A DNA stretch of 64,000 bases from Macrococcus sp. DPC7161 (GTDB lineage Bacteria > Bacillota > Bacilli > Staphylococcales > Staphylococcaceae), in the NCBI RefSeq assembly GCF_004117835.1, contig NZ_SDSC01000007.1, positions 1-64,000 on the forward strand, given 5' to 3'. The notes below the pieces were generated by a model, which had not been told where the DNA came from, made no database searches, and was given only the letters and a program-made list of their open reading frames with translations. Of this stretch, positions 1 to 12,068 are shown piece after piece; the stretch's first letter is position 1, and every line of letters begins with the position of its first letter. A program made the translations under genes and the position numbers.

Positions 1-91
<91 letters not shown>

Positions 92-219
92 GATTGCTTG
101 ATATAAGCTCTTGATTGGTTAAGCCAACCACTCTTTGGGAGTGAACTAAGTTCACTCAAATTATTGGAATTAACGTTGACATATTGTCATTCAGTTTTCA
201 ATGTTCATTAAAATTTTTA

Positions 220-293
220 TGGAGCGGGTGATCGGAATCGAACCGACAACATCAGCTTGGAAGGCTGAGGTTTTACCACTAAACTACACCCGC
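220..293 (-). tRNA. tRNA-Gly (anticodon TCC)
   Basis: On the minus strand the gene starts GCGGGTG, has a TTCCAA-type anticodon loop giving TCC, the T-loop GGTTCGATTCC, and an encoded CCA at 220-222. It lies directly upstream of 16S in the same orientation and is probably co-transcribed with the rRNA operon. Confidence 0.95.
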
Positions 294-315
294 ATATATA
301 ATTGAAGTTTTTAAG

Positions 316-399
<84 letters not shown>

Positions 400-445
400 G
401 CGTTGGCCATTTAAAAGCTTGTCATCTGTTTTAGCAACAAGATTT

Positions 446-474
446 ATTATATAACGCTCAAGTTTGAAAGTCAA
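446..474 (-). promoter_or_regulatory. Strong promoter for tRNA-Leu/tRNA-Gly/rrn
   Basis: On the minus strand there is a -35 TTGACT (469-474), a 17-nt spacer and a -10 TATAAT (446-451). It lies between tRNA-Glu and tRNA-Leu and points into the rRNA operon. It is near consensus for the housekeeping sigma factor, as expected for an rrn promoter. Confidence 0.85.
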
Positions 475-535
475 CACTTATTTTCAAAAAGTTTTATTTT
501 TATTTTTTAATCGATATTAAAACCAAAAAATAAAA

Positions 536-610
536 TGGTGACCCCTACGGGATTCGAACCCGTGTTACCGCCGTGAAAGGGCGGTGTCTTAACCGCTTGA
601 CCAAGGGGCC
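536..610 (-). tRNA. tRNA-Glu (anticodon TTC)
   Basis: On the minus strand the gene starts GGCCCCTTGGTCAAG, has the anticodon loop CTTTCAC (TTC), the T-loop GGTTCGAATCC, and an encoded CCA at 536-538. It is the most upstream RNA gene of the cluster. Confidence 0.95.
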
Positions 611-631
611 GTTGTTAAAGCAACGAAATTA

Positions 632-660
632 ATATTAATATGTTTTCAAGCATAAGTCAA
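632..660 (-). promoter_or_regulatory. Promoter upstream of tRNA-Glu
   Basis: On the minus strand there is a -35 TTGACT (655-660), a 17-nt spacer and a -10 TAATAT (632-637), about 20 bp before tRNA-Glu. Together with the promoter at 446-474 it gives a tandem rrn-type arrangement. Confidence 0.75.
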
Positions 661-671
661 CACTTTATTTC

Positions 672-714
672 AAAAAAAAATGTTAACACGTAAAATTAAA
701 CTTTACGTGTTAAC
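672..714 (-). terminator. Terminator of sprT
   Basis: The stem GTTAACACGTAAA is paired with its complement around a short loop and is followed on the minus strand by a T-run (A-run at 672-680). The sprT stop codon lies inside the hairpin. It separates tex/sprT from the tRNA/rrn promoter. Confidence 0.8.
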
Positions 715-1142
715 TGTAACTCACTTAAACACTTAGAACAGCGATATTTCTTAATATTAATGCGTCTTTGTCTAAAGTATTGGGTACTGCACCCTGTGCA
801 AGTAAACACATAGCGATGTTTATTATTTGGTAATGGATTACAATACCTCGGTGCACCAACTTTTTCGGAGAGCACTTTGAAGTCTCGATCGCGATGTTGA
901 AATCCAAGACCTGCAATATGAAGATGATAATGTACTAATTCATGTTTAATAATATCAATCAGCGCTTCTTTGCCATGAAATTCATATTGTTTTGGATTAA
1001 TTTCAATGTTATGGCTGCTTAAGAGGTACCTACCTCCCGTCGTTCTTAATCGCTTATTAAATGTCACTTGATGTTGAAATGGTTTCTCAAAAAAATTTAG
1101 TGAAATTGATTCTGTTAATTGCTGCAGTGCTTGATTATCCAT
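696..1142 (-). CDS. sprT: SprT-like zinc metalloprotein
   Basis: 148 aa, a member of the SprT/YdcK family. The metalloprotease-type HExxH motif is visible as HELVHYH (H67, E68, H71), and a C-terminal zinc ribbon has two CxxC pairs (C115/C118 and C135/C138). The length is normal for the Firmicute family. The gene overlaps the 3' end of tex by 8 nt, so the two are translationally close, and the same tex-sprT pairing is found in other Bacillales. The family fold resembles a protease (eukaryotic SPRTN acts on DNA-protein crosslinks), but the bacterial substrate is not established. Confidence 0.93.
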   Translation of the reverse strand: MDNQALQQLTESISLNFFEKPFQHQVTFNKRLRTTGGRYLLSSHNIEINPKQYEFHGKEALIDIIKHELVHYHLHIAGLGFQHRDRDFKVLSEKVGAPRYCNPLPNNKHRYVFTCTGCSTQYFRQRRINIKKYRCSKCLSELQLTRKV

Positions 1143-3282
1143 TAGGATTTTTCATTGTTAATGCAACTTTTCCTTTTTCAAGGTTCACATCATCTATCCA
1201 AACATCGACAATATCCCCTACACTCACAACATCTGTAGGATGTTTAACAAAACGATCTGCAAGTTTCGAAATATGGACTAATCCATCTTGTTTTACGCCT
1301 ATATCTACAAACGCACCAAAATCCACTACGTTTCTAACAGTACCTGACAATTTCATACCTTTTTTCAAATCTTCAATTGATAAAACATCTGACTTTAATA
1401 AAGGTGTTTCAAAATCGTCACGTGGATCACGGCCTGGTGCCATTAACGCTTTAATTATATCTTCTAAAGTCGGTTCCCCTATATTTAATGTCGCTGCAGT
1501 TTGAGTGATTTCAATTGTCGATAATGCCGTTTTTAATTGATCCGTACCTAAATCATTGATTGATAAATTTAATAACTTTAACAATTCATAACTTGCTTCA
1601 TAACTCTCTGGGTGAATACCTGTATTATCTAAAGGTTCATCACCATCAGGAATTCTCATGAAACCAATACTTTGTTCAAATGTCTTTTTCCCAAGTCGTT
1701 TTATTTTTTCAATCTCTTTATGATGTTTAATTGGACCATTTTCTTCACGATAAAGAATGATGTTATCCGCAACTGCTGAAGATAATCCAGAAACGTGCTG
1801 TAATAAAGCACTTGATGCTGTATTAACATTCACACCAACTTGGTTCACTGCTGTTTCGACGACGAACGATAATGTATCATTTAATAACTTTTGATTCACA
1901 TCATGTTGATATTGTCCGACACCAATCGATTTTGGATCGATTTTTACTAATTCAGATAATGGATCTTGTACTCGTCTTGCTATCGATACTGCACTTCTTT
2001 CTTCTACTTGGAAATCTGGGAATTCTTTTCTTGCAATTTCAGAAGCAGAATAAACCGAAGCCCCCGCTTCATTTACAATAATAAATTGACATGATAAGTT
2101 GTTGTCTTTTATCAAATGTGCAATAAACTGCTCTGTTTCACGACTCGCCGTACCATTACCAATTGCGATTAATTCAATTTGATGTTTTTGAATAAAGTCT
2201 AATACTTTCTTTTTAGCTTCTAGTTGTTTTGATACTGGTGGATGTGGATAAATTACACCTTTTTCAATAAACTTACCAAATGGATTAATGACTGCTAATT
2301 TACATCCTGTGCGATATGCTGGGTCAACACCTAATATCATTTTTCCTTTTAATGGTGCTTGTAATAGTAAGTTTTTTAAATTTACTGCAAAAATATCAAT
2401 CGCTTGCGCTTCACTTTTTTGTGTTAATTCGCCACGTACTTCACGTTCAATTGATGGTAAAATCAACCTTTTTAAACTTTCTTCAATGGATTGATCAAGC
2501 CATTGATTCGTATTGGCTTTTTTCTTTATCATTTGATTATGAATATATTGTTTTAATTTGCTTTCATCTACTTCAATCGATACTTTTAAGACATCTTCTT
2601 TTTCACCACGATTAATGGCTAGTATTCTATGTGGCACAATTTTATTCACAGGCTCTTGATAGTCGTAATACATCTCAAAAATGCCTTTTTCATCTTCGGC
2701 TTTCTTTTTCTTACTCGTTACAATCACGCCATTATCCATAACATACTTTAAAATATATGTTCTGAACTTCGGTTCGTCCGCAATCACTTCAGCAATAATA
2801 TCAACTGCACCTTGAATTGCCATTTCAACTGATGTGACTTCCTCATTTAAATATTGCAATGCTTCATTTTGAATATCAAAGTTTTCAAAGTTTAATATTT
2901 TATCCGCTAAAGGTGCCAAACCTTTTCTCTTCGCTTCCGTTGCTCGTGTTTTCTTTTTTTGTTTGAATGGTCGATACAAATCTTCTACACGTTGCAATTT
3001 CACTTGAGCAAGTATTTCTTGTTTTAATTCATCAGTAAGTAGCCCTTGCCCTTCTATAGAACGAATCACTTCATCTTTACGTTTTTGTAAGTTTGCCATA
3101 TAAGCATATTCTGTTTCAATGGCTTTGATTTCTACTTCATCTAATCCACCCGTAACCTCTTTACGATAACGTGCAATGAAAGGAACAGTATTTTTTTCTT
3201 CGAGTAAATTTAAGACTGCTTTAATTTGATCTTTCTTAAAGGGTAATTTTTCGATAATTAAATCTAATATGTGTTGTTCCAT
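1135..3282 (-). CDS. tex: Tex family RNA-binding transcription accessory protein
   Basis: 715 aa, full length for Tex (YdcI). In order it has an N-terminal helical region, a YqgF/RNase H-like domain from about residue 320 (GVDPAYRTGCKLAVI), a helix-hairpin-helix region near 485-520 (SGLSSAVADNIILYREENGP), and a C-terminal S1 domain at about 640-712 (GTVRNVVDFGAFVDIG). Tex is a cytoplasmic nucleic-acid-binding protein linked to transcription. A GGAGG-type ribosome binding site precedes the ATG. It lies downstream of sigB, separated by a terminator, and upstream of the overlapping sprT. Confidence 0.95.
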   Translation of the reverse strand: MEQHILDLIIEKLPFKKDQIKAVLNLLEEKNTVPFIARYRKEVTGGLDEVEIKAIETEYAYMANLQKRKDEVIRSIEGQGLLTDELKQEILAQVKLQRVEDLYRPFKQKKKTRATEAKRKGLAPLADKILNFENFDIQNEALQYLNEEVTSVEMAIQGAVDIIAEVIADEPKFRTYILKYVMDNGVIVTSKKKKAEDEKGIFEMYYDYQEPVNKIVPHRILAINRGEKEDVLKVSIEVDESKLKQYIHNQMIKKKANTNQWLDQSIEESLKRLILPSIEREVRGELTQKSEAQAIDIFAVNLKNLLLQAPLKGKMILGVDPAYRTGCKLAVINPFGKFIEKGVIYPHPPVSKQLEAKKKVLDFIQKHQIELIAIGNGTASRETEQFIAHLIKDNNLSCQFIIVNEAGASVYSASEIARKEFPDFQVEERSAVSIARRVQDPLSELVKIDPKSIGVGQYQHDVNQKLLNDTLSFVVETAVNQVGVNVNTASSALLQHVSGLSSAVADNIILYREENGPIKHHKEIEKIKRLGKKTFEQSIGFMRIPDGDEPLDNTGIHPESYEASYELLKLLNLSINDLGTDQLKTALSTIEITQTAATLNIGEPTLEDIIKALMAPGRDPRDDFETPLLKSDVLSIEDLKKGMKLSGTVRNVVDFGAFVDIGVKQDGLVHISKLADRFVKHPTDVVSVGDIVDVWIDDVNLEKGKVALTMKNPNG

Positions 3283-3316
3283 AGTTGCCTCCTTAAAGCG
3301 TTTTGTTTATTTTAAC

Positions 3317-3340
3317 AAAAAAAGATGCCAATTAGGCATC
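3317..3340 (-). terminator. Terminator of the sigB operon
   Basis: The stem GATGCC/GGCATC (3324-3340) overlaps the sigB stop codon and is followed on the minus strand by seven T. It insulates tex from sigma-B operon transcription. Confidence 0.85.
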
Positions 3341-4102
3341 TTGATCTGCATTTTGTGCTGCTTCTCTTAACTTTTTAATTGCACTTCTTTGTAATCTTGA
3401 AACATGCATCTGGCTTAAGCCTACTTTTTCACCTGTTTCTTTTTGGCTCAATCCTTCTATGAAAGTACATTGAATAATTTCTTTTTCTCTATCCGATAAT
3501 AAAGGTAAGATGCGTTCTAATATCATTCTCTTTTCTGTTAACTCATAACCCGATTCGATCTCACCTGTGATATCAAGTAATGTAACCGTTGAACCGTCTT
3601 TATCCGCTTCAATAGCATGGTCCACACTTAATGCATTATAGCTTTGGCCCATCTCCATTGCTTCAAGCACTTCTTCTTCAGTAACTTCTAAATGATTCGC
3701 AATTTCAATGATTTTGGGTGATCGACCTAACGTATTAACCAATTCATCAGTGGCCTTTTTAATTTTGGGACCAATTTCTTTAATACGTCTAGGAACGTGT
3801 ACACTCCATGTTTTATCACGTAAATAGCGTTTAATCTCTCCAATTACTGTCGGTACTAAAAATGCTTCAAACTTACGGTCAAAAGAAACATCAAATCGAT
3901 TTATGGCACCAATTAATCCAACGTGCCCTACTTGAACCAAATCTTCATGATGACTTTGTCCTTTTGAATAACGGTATGCTAACGATTCAACTAATTTCTT
4001 ATAATGGTGCACTAATGTTTCTAATGCAATTTCATCGTTAGTATCTTGATATAACTTAATCCAAGCATTGATTTCTTCAGGTGTAAAATCCTGTTTAGAC
4101 AT
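3332..4102 (-). CDS. sigB: Alternative sigma factor B
   Basis: 256 aa, sigma-70 family SigB/SigF/SigG type. Region 2 (HHEDLVQVGHVGLIGAINRF), region 3 and region 4 with a helix-turn-helix near the C-terminus (LSQKETGEKVGLSQMHVSRL) are all present. It directs RNA polymerase to general-stress promoters (GTTTAA-N12-15-GGGTAT). It is the last gene of rsbU-rsbV-rsbW-sigB and starts 2 nt after the rsbW stop. Its activity should be held by RsbW and released by RsbV, and the operon carries its own sigma-B promoter at 4913-4937. Confidence 0.97.
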   Translation of the reverse strand: MSKQDFTPEEINAWIKLYQDTNDEIALETLVHHYKKLVESLAYRYSKGQSHHEDLVQVGHVGLIGAINRFDVSFDRKFEAFLVPTVIGEIKRYLRDKTWSVHVPRRIKEIGPKIKKATDELVNTLGRSPKIIEIANHLEVTEEEVLEAMEMGQSYNALSVDHAIEADKDGSTVTLLDITGEIESGYELTEKRMILERILPLLSDREKEIIQCTFIEGLSQKETGEKVGLSQMHVSRLQRSAIKKLREAAQNADQDA

Positions 4103-4104
4103 CT

Positions 4105-4545
4105 CTACACCTCTTTTATGAATTTCGTCATACTGATTGTCACGCCAGCATCCTTTTTAATATTTACTTCGTCCATTAATGATTCGATTAAGAATAAACC
4201 TAATCCACCTTCACGAATAAAATCAACATTTTCATTTTCTTTATATGGACCTAATTCTTTTTTAGTTTTTTCGTAATCAAAACTTTGCCCTGAATCAGAC
4301 ACAATAATTTCTACTTTATCTTTGAAAATGACATATCCAACAAGCACATCGCCAGTTTCATCGTTTTTGTACGCATGTTTTACTGCATTCGTTACTGCTT
4401 CACTTACAGCAATCTTTGTATCTTCAATATCATCATAAGTCGCACCAGCACGGTTTAAAATACCTGATAACGTTAAACGCACTAAACCGACATATTCAGC
4501 TGTAGCTGGAAATTTCATTTCAATATAATCATACATTTTTTCCAT
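4105..4545 (-). CDS. rsbW: Anti-sigma-B factor and RsbV kinase
   Basis: 146 aa from the ATG at 4545, which has GGAGG 9 nt upstream. The longer ORF begins inside rsbV and lacks a ribosome binding site. It is a GHKL (HATPase_c) serine kinase, with an N-box region near [14 protein letters not shown] and a G-box near [15 protein letters not shown]. It binds SigB to block it, or phosphorylates RsbV. The start is one base past the rsbV stop, so expression is tightly coupled to its antagonist. Confidence 0.96.
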   Translation of the reverse strand: MEKMYDYIEMKFPATAEYVGLVRLTLSGILNRAGATYDDIEDTKIAVSEAVTNAVKHAYKNDETGDVLVGYVIFKDKVEIIVSDSGQSFDYEKTKKELGPYKENENVDFIREGGLGLFLIESLMDEVNIKKDAGVTISMTKFIKEV

Positions 4546-4546
4546 A

Positions 4547-4870
4547 TTACTTAGCCTCCGTCTCATTTACGTGCATTAATTCTTTTAAACCAGTGATATC
4601 AAATAAGCGTTCAATTCTAGCATTTACGCCTAATACATAAAGCTCTCTATTGTTTTTGTTTAAATCCTTTAAAGTCCCTACAAATAAACCAAGGCCAGTT
4701 GAATCCATATATGTAACGTCTTTAATATTTAAGTGGATATCATATAAACCTTCTGTACGAATTGGCATTAATACTTCTCTTAACTTAGGTGCTGTATACA
4801 CATCAAGTTCGCCGCCGACTTTAATTTCGTAATACGTATCATGTTTTTGTGAGTCAATTGTTAAGTTCAT
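4547..4870 (-). CDS. rsbV: Anti-anti-sigma factor RsbV
   Basis: 107 aa STAS-domain protein. The phosphorylatable serine lies in the motif [12 protein letters not shown] (Ser57 from the chosen start). Two adjacent ATGs exist, and the second is chosen because it matches the S. aureus start MNL and has better spacing from AAGGAG. Unphosphorylated RsbV binds RsbW and frees SigB. A sigma-B promoter immediately upstream gives positive feedback. Confidence 0.96.
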   Translation of the reverse strand: MNLTIDSQKHDTYYEIKVGGELDVYTAPKLREVLMPIRTEGLYDIHLNIKDVTYMDSTGLGLFVGTLKDLNKNNRELYVLGVNARIERLFDITGLKELMHVNETEAK

Positions 4871-4912
4871 CATTCTTCTCCTTGATTTCTACCAATTTTA
4901 GTTTAAATACAA

Positions 4913-4937
4913 ATACCCTTATCCAAACACTTTAAAC
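4913..4937 (-). promoter_or_regulatory. Sigma-B-dependent promoter for rsbV-rsbW-sigB
   Basis: On the minus strand GTTTAA (4932-4937), a 13-nt spacer and GGGTAT (4913-4918) match the sigma-B consensus exactly. It lies in the rsbU-rsbV gap, the position of the autoregulated internal promoter of the S. aureus operon. Confidence 0.9.
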
Positions 4938-4945
4938 ACATTTTT

Positions 4946-5953
4946 TTATTTTGTTCGTTTAATAATTAATATTGTTAAATCATCACGTTTTTTCACATCG
5001 CCAATTTTTAAGATTTCTTCGTAAACGACTTGTACAATATCTTGTGGATGTAAATCTTTATATTTGCGAATGATTTCTAGTAATCCTACCGCCTCAAAAA
5101 AAGTACCATCAATGAGTCGTGTTTCCGATACACCATCCGTGAATACAATCACCATATCATCAATTTCTAACTTTAGTTCATCTTGATCATATCTTGTTGT
5201 AGGGTGAACACCTAAAACTGTGCCACGAACAGTCATTTCTTCAAATTTATCTAATTTATTGCGATAAATAAAACCAGGTTCATGGCCAGCAGAACTATAA
5301 TACAATGTATGATTCACTTCCTCATACAAGCCATAGAACATCGTCACAAACATATTTTGATTTACATTTTTTTCAACAACGCGATTGAGTCGCTTTAAAC
5401 CATCACAAGGTAATTGAGAATGTCCATATGAATCCATTCCAAACTTAATCATACTCATGGCAAGTGCTGCAGGAATACCTTTTCCAATAACATCCGCAAC
5501 CGCAAAACTCATCGTACCATCTTGATGGTCAATTAAGTTAAAATAGTCTCCATTTACTTTATGTGCTGGTACACTAATTGCTCCGATTTGAATATTGTCT
5601 AATTGTGGGATGTTTGTTTTTAACATAGTCGATTGTAAACTACTCGCTACTTCCATTTCTTTATCGACGCGTTCCATTCTTTGAACGAGCGCTTTGTAAT
5701 CTCGATAACTGAAACCGTAGCCCACAAACATCTCATATAATACATCTAGTGCCATTGTATGTTGTCTTGTGTCTAGTTGATTTTCTAAAATGATATCTTT
5801 ATGTAATGCAATAATTTCCTCGGGTGAAACATCTAGTCGAATTGCCTCATCAGCAATTGCTTCGATCTCTCTTAGTACGTTGTTGTTTTCTGTCTCTATA
5901 TAACGTAATAAAACGTCATCGTAACGCTTTATAATCGATTCTATTTTATCCAA
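4946..5953 (-). CDS. rsbU: PP2C-type phosphatase RsbU, activator of sigma B
   Basis: 335 aa. Residues 1-85 form a helical N-terminal domain (in Bacillus the RsbT-binding region). The rest is a PP2C/SpoIIE phosphatase domain with metal-binding motifs around NGDYFNLI, AVADVIGKGIPAAL and VFTDGVSE. It dephosphorylates RsbV and so activates SigB. No rsbT, rsbR or rsbS genes are next to it, as is usual in staphylococci. It starts only 66 bp after alr, with no mazEF pair between. Confidence 0.96.
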   Translation of the reverse strand: MDKIESIIKRYDDVLLRYIETENNNVLREIEAIADEAIRLDVSPEEIIALHKDIILENQLDTRQHTMALDVLYEMFVGYGFSYRDYKALVQRMERVDKEMEVASSLQSTMLKTNIPQLDNIQIGAISVPAHKVNGDYFNLIDHQDGTMSFAVADVIGKGIPAALAMSMIKFGMDSYGHSQLPCDGLKRLNRVVEKNVNQNMFVTMFYGLYEEVNHTLYYSSAGHEPGFIYRNKLDKFEEMTVRGTVLGVHPTTRYDQDELKLEIDDMVIVFTDGVSETRLIDGTFFEAVGLLEIIRKYKDLHPQDIVQVVYEEILKIGDVKKRDDLTILIIKRTK

Positions 5954-6019
5954 CGTCTTCCTCCCTCATTTATTAAGAACACATCTAAATATAATACTCA
6001 AAAAATACACATTGCTTTT

Positions 6020-7156
6020 CTATTGTAACAAATCATTCTTTATAGTTATATCATTATTTTGATGGTATTCTCTTGGTAATCTTCTTCCTAACGAAGTAAG
6101 CACTTCATAGTTAATCGTTTCTAAATGATCTGCGACTACATCAATTGATTGGTCATTATCTTTATTATCAATAATAATAACACGATCTCCCATTTGAACA
6201 GGTGCATCGGTTTTTAGCATCAGTTGGTCCATACAAACGCGACCAATAATTTCTGCAGTTTGATTGCCAACAGTTACTTTATATCCTTGTAACTTTCTAG
6301 GAATACCATCTGCGTATCCAAGCGGTACAGTTGAAACAAAATGTGTGTCTTTTGCAACGTACGTACGTCCATAACTTACGGCATCACCATTTTGTATTGT
6401 TTTCACATGGCATACTTCACTTGTAAGTTGCATCGACGGTTTTAAATCGAGTGGATATTGAGATTTCACAAATGGTGAAGGATAATAGCCATACAAACTA
6501 ATCCCTAAACGAATAGCATTACAAAACGACTTATCAAATCGAATTGAAGCCGCTGAATTTTGACAATGGATGTATTCTGGTTTCGGACTACTATTGACCT
6601 TTGTTTCAAAATCTAAATATGCATCGTCTGTATGATCATCTTCTGCATCCGCCACACTAAAATGCGTAAATACTCCTTCAAAATTAAAAGTATCATTGGC
6701 CAAAATCATACGCACTACTTCTTTATATTCATGAATATCATGTATACCAATACGATTCATACCAGTATCTAATTTGACATGAAGATTCACCTTGCTACCT
6801 GTTGCTAATGCACTAGCTTCTTTTAGCCAATCTAAACTCGGTACAGTGAGACTAATATTGCTTTCACTCGCTTGTTTAATAAATTCCGGCTTAACAACAC
6901 CAAGCACCAATATTTTTTCTTCTATTCCTGATTGTCTCAACTCAAAAGCTTCATCTAGTGTTGCGACAGCAAAAAATTTAGCACCATGCGCACCTAAATG
7001 TTTCGCAATCGGCACTGCTCCTAAGCCATAACCATTGGCTTTAATTACTGCTATCGTTGTTTTTCCTTTATGCATATCACTAAACAAACGATAATTGTGC
7101 AATATTGCATCTAAATCGACTTTGACGATACTCGGTCTATAAAATTGATTATTCAT
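6020..7156 (-). CDS. alr: Alanine racemase
   Basis: 378 aa PLP-dependent fold-type III enzyme that interconverts L- and D-alanine for peptidoglycan. The PLP lysine is K39 in VIKANGYGLG and the second catalytic base is Y262 in SYGRTY. The length is typical. It lies 28 nt downstream of acpS on the same strand and is probably co-transcribed. D-alanine made here feeds Ddl, encoded nearby at about 11 kb. Confidence 0.97.
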   Translation of the reverse strand: MNNQFYRPSIVKVDLDAILHNYRLFSDMHKGKTTIAVIKANGYGLGAVPIAKHLGAHGAKFFAVATLDEAFELRQSGIEEKILVLGVVKPEFIKQASESNISLTVPSLDWLKEASALATGSKVNLHVKLDTGMNRIGIHDIHEYKEVVRMILANDTFNFEGVFTHFSVADAEDDHTDDAYLDFETKVNSSPKPEYIHCQNSAASIRFDKSFCNAIRLGISLYGYYPSPFVKSQYPLDLKPSMQLTSEVCHVKTIQNGDAVSYGRTYVAKDTHFVSTVPLGYADGIPRKLQGYKVTVGNQTAEIIGRVCMDQLMLKTDAPVQMGDRVIIIDNKDNDQSIDVVADHLETINYEVLTSLGRRLPREYHQNNDITIKNDLLQ

Positions 7157-7184
7157 GTGATCACCTATTATTTATTATTAATTC

Positions 7185-7535
7185 TTACTCATTATACGAC
7201 TCAATGACTACAAAAGCTTGTGCAAACAATTCTGAGTGAGAAATTGATACATGTGCATTGTTGTCACCTTTAATATATGGTTTACCTAACGTATCATTTA
7301 AGCAACAAATATCATGAAAAGCAAGTTTTCCGATACCCGTACCTAATGCTTTACTATAAGCTTCCTTGACACAAAAACGTCCTGCCAAATATTCAATTTT
7401 CCTCTTATCAAGCGTTAATTGTTGATACACCTTAATTTCATCAGGATGTAAAATACGTAAAATAAATTTCTCTTGATGAATATATTTTTCAATACGGCTC
7501 AGTTCCAAAATATCTGTACCTATGCCTTTGATCAT
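7185..7535 (-). CDS. acpS: Holo-[acyl-carrier-protein] synthase
   Basis: 116 aa from the ATG at 7535, preceded by AGGGGTGAGG. A GTG 12 nt further upstream lies inside that ribosome binding site. It transfers 4'-phosphopantetheine from CoA to apo-ACP. The metal/CoA-binding motifs are visible: GIGTDILE (D8) and [12 protein letters not shown] (E58). Conserved synteny acpS-alr. Confidence 0.96.
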   Translation of the reverse strand: MIKGIGTDILELSRIEKYIHQEKFILRILHPDEIKVYQQLTLDKRKIEYLAGRFCVKEAYSKALGTGIGKLAFHDICCLNDTLGKPYIKGDNNAHVSISHSELFAQAFVVIESYNE

Positions 7536-7631
7536 ATTTGTCCTCACCCCTTAAATTGAATTTAATCGTTTATTTTTCGTTTATTTTTCGTTTTTTATTA
7601 ATCATAAGAAAATTATATCAAAAATATGCAC

Positions 7632-7660
7632 AAAAAAACGAGACATCTAAGTGTCTCGTT
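7632..7660 (-). terminator. Terminator of cshA
   Basis: The stem AACGAGACA/TGTCTCGTT (7638-7660) is followed on the minus strand by seven T. It lies between cshA and acpS. Confidence 0.88.
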
Positions 7661-7697
7661 AAACGTTTTAAGATTACATTGAAGTGTCTTATCTTAA

Positions 7698-9245
<1,548 letters not shown>

Positions 9246-9300
9246 TTACCGCATATTTTCTGTGAGTAATTTTTCACTACTCCTACACTTCAACTTCTCT

Positions 9301-9329
9301 ATACTAACACCCTTAACAAAAATAAGCAA
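9301..9329 (-). promoter_or_regulatory. Promoter of cshA
   Basis: On the minus strand there is a -35 TTGCTT (9324-9329), a 17-nt spacer and a -10 TAGTAT (9301-9306). It leaves an 85-nt leader before cshA containing a small hairpin (CGGTTCTTTACCG), as is common for cold-responsive helicase genes. Confidence 0.65.
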
Positions 9330-9370
9330 ACGAACGAATGACGAAATAATGGTATTTTAACCAAAATAAA

Positions 9371-9412
9371 AAAATATCGTACGCTTACATTACTGTAGGT
9401 ATACGATATTTT
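9371..9412 (-). terminator. Terminator of ddl-murF
   Basis: Arms AAAATATCGTA and TACGATATTTT flank a loop, 50 bp after the murF stop. The outer pairs are A/T rich. The position suits a terminator or 3' processing stem. Confidence 0.55.
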
Positions 9413-9462
9413 GTATATTAAAAATATTTTTATTCTTTATTACAAGTTCATGTACAACTTTC

Positions 9463-10800
9463 TTACTTTAATGATGTAATAATAGTTTCTAATGCCATGC
9501 CGCGACTTGCTTTAAACAAGCATACTGTATGATGATTCAATACACACTTTAAATAATCTGCTATCTCATCTTTTGTTTCGAAATGCTTCACTTCAGTAAA
9601 TTGCTTTGCTTCATCTGAAATGTATTTTGCTGCATCACCATATGTAAGTAATAAATCAATACCTTGATCTTCAAAATAACGACCCACTTCACGATGATAA
9701 CGTTCTTCATCCGGCCCTAACTCTAATACATCACTTAATACGATAATTTTACGTGCTTGTTGCATTTGACTCACTGTATCAATTGCCGCTTTCATACTCG
9801 TTGGACTAGCATTATAGGCATCGTTGATTAATAGTGAACCGTTGATGCCTTGAATACGTTCCATACGCATACCAGTTAAAGAAAGCGATTGAATATTTTG
9901 TTGGATGGTTTCATCTGATAATCCTAGAAGCTTACCAACTTGAATCGCAATGGTTGCATTTCTTGCATTATGTGCACCTAAAGTAGATACTGAGTATGAC
10001 GTGTCATTGATATCAAATTCAATAGATTGCTCTAATGAAACTAAATGATGAATGTATAAATCATTACTTTCATTAAACCCGATACTCAATACTTCACCAC
10101 TGTATTGATCTACTAGTGGTTTTAATAACGGTTCATCGCCATCATATAATAATGGTCCATTCAAGCCCGCAGTTATTTCAAACTTCGCTTTCGCAATTCC
10201 TTCGCGTGAACCTAAATCACGCATATGTGATTCACCAATGTTAGTAATTGCCGCAATACTTGGTTGTGCTAATTGAGATAAGAATTCTATTTCACCAAAT
10301 CCACTCATACCCATTTCTAAAATAGATATTTCTGTGTCTTCATCTAATTGACAAATCGTTAACGGCAATCCAATTTCATTGTTATAATTACCTTGTGTTT
10401 TCTTCACTTTAAAATTCGGCTTTAATACTGCTTCAATCATATCTTTTGTTGTTGTTTTACCGTTTGATCCAGTTACCGCAATCACTTTCGGTGACACTTC
10501 ATTTAAATAAGCTTTCGCCATTTGTTGCAATGCTGTTAAAGTATCTTCAACGACAATAACCGACAATCCTTCAGGTAATGGCACGTCTTGCTGCCAAAGT
10601 GCAAGAGAAGCACCACTTTCTAACGCTTGTTGAACATATTTGTGACCATCAACATTTTCACCTTTGAAAGGAATAAATAAAACGCCTTGATCGATTTTTC
10701 TTGAATCGATACTCACACCATTAAATTCAAGTGATTCAGTTGCATTCAACTTTCCGCCAACTGCATCACTTAACCATTTTGCATTACGTTTAATCATCAT
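9463..10800 (-). CDS. murF: UDP-MurNAc-tripeptide--D-Ala-D-Ala ligase
   Basis: 445 aa Mur ligase that adds D-Ala-D-Ala to the peptidoglycan precursor. The ATP-binding motif TGSNGKTTTKDMI lies near residues 108-120, with the Mur central and C-terminal domains following. Two adjacent ATGs make the exact start uncertain by one codon. It lies 11 nt after ddl, whose product supplies its substrate. Confidence 0.97.
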   Translation of the reverse strand: MMIKRNAKWLSDAVGGKLNATESLEFNGVSIDSRKIDQGVLFIPFKGENVDGHKYVQQALESGASLALWQQDVPLPEGLSVIVVEDTLTALQQMAKAYLNEVSPKVIAVTGSNGKTTTKDMIEAVLKPNFKVKKTQGNYNNEIGLPLTICQLDEDTEISILEMGMSGFGEIEFLSQLAQPSIAAITNIGESHMRDLGSREGIAKAKFEITAGLNGPLLYDGDEPLLKPLVDQYSGEVLSIGFNESNDLYIHHLVSLEQSIEFDINDTSYSVSTLGAHNARNATIAIQVGKLLGLSDETIQQNIQSLSLTGMRMERIQGINGSLLINDAYNASPTSMKAAIDTVSQMQQARKIIVLSDVLELGPDEERYHREVGRYFEDQGIDLLLTYGDAAKYISDEAKQFTEVKHFETKDEIADYLKCVLNHHTVCLFKASRGMALETIITSLK

Positions 10801-10811
10801 TTCACACTCTT

Positions 10812-11915
<1,104 letters not shown>

Positions 11916-12068
11916 TCATATTACCACATTCATTCCTAACCCGCTAAAAGAAACATGATGAATCCAACAAGAAAGATACATTAAGAAACTTTTAAAGAGA
12001 TAATTATACAATATTTCGTTCATTTTCATGTATAATAAACATATCATTTTATGTTTAGGAGTTACATT

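Noticed and set aside
1061-1504. 147-aa ORF on the plus strand over tex/sprT
   Set aside because: Antisense shadow of tex; low-complexity Thr/Ser composition and no ribosome binding site.
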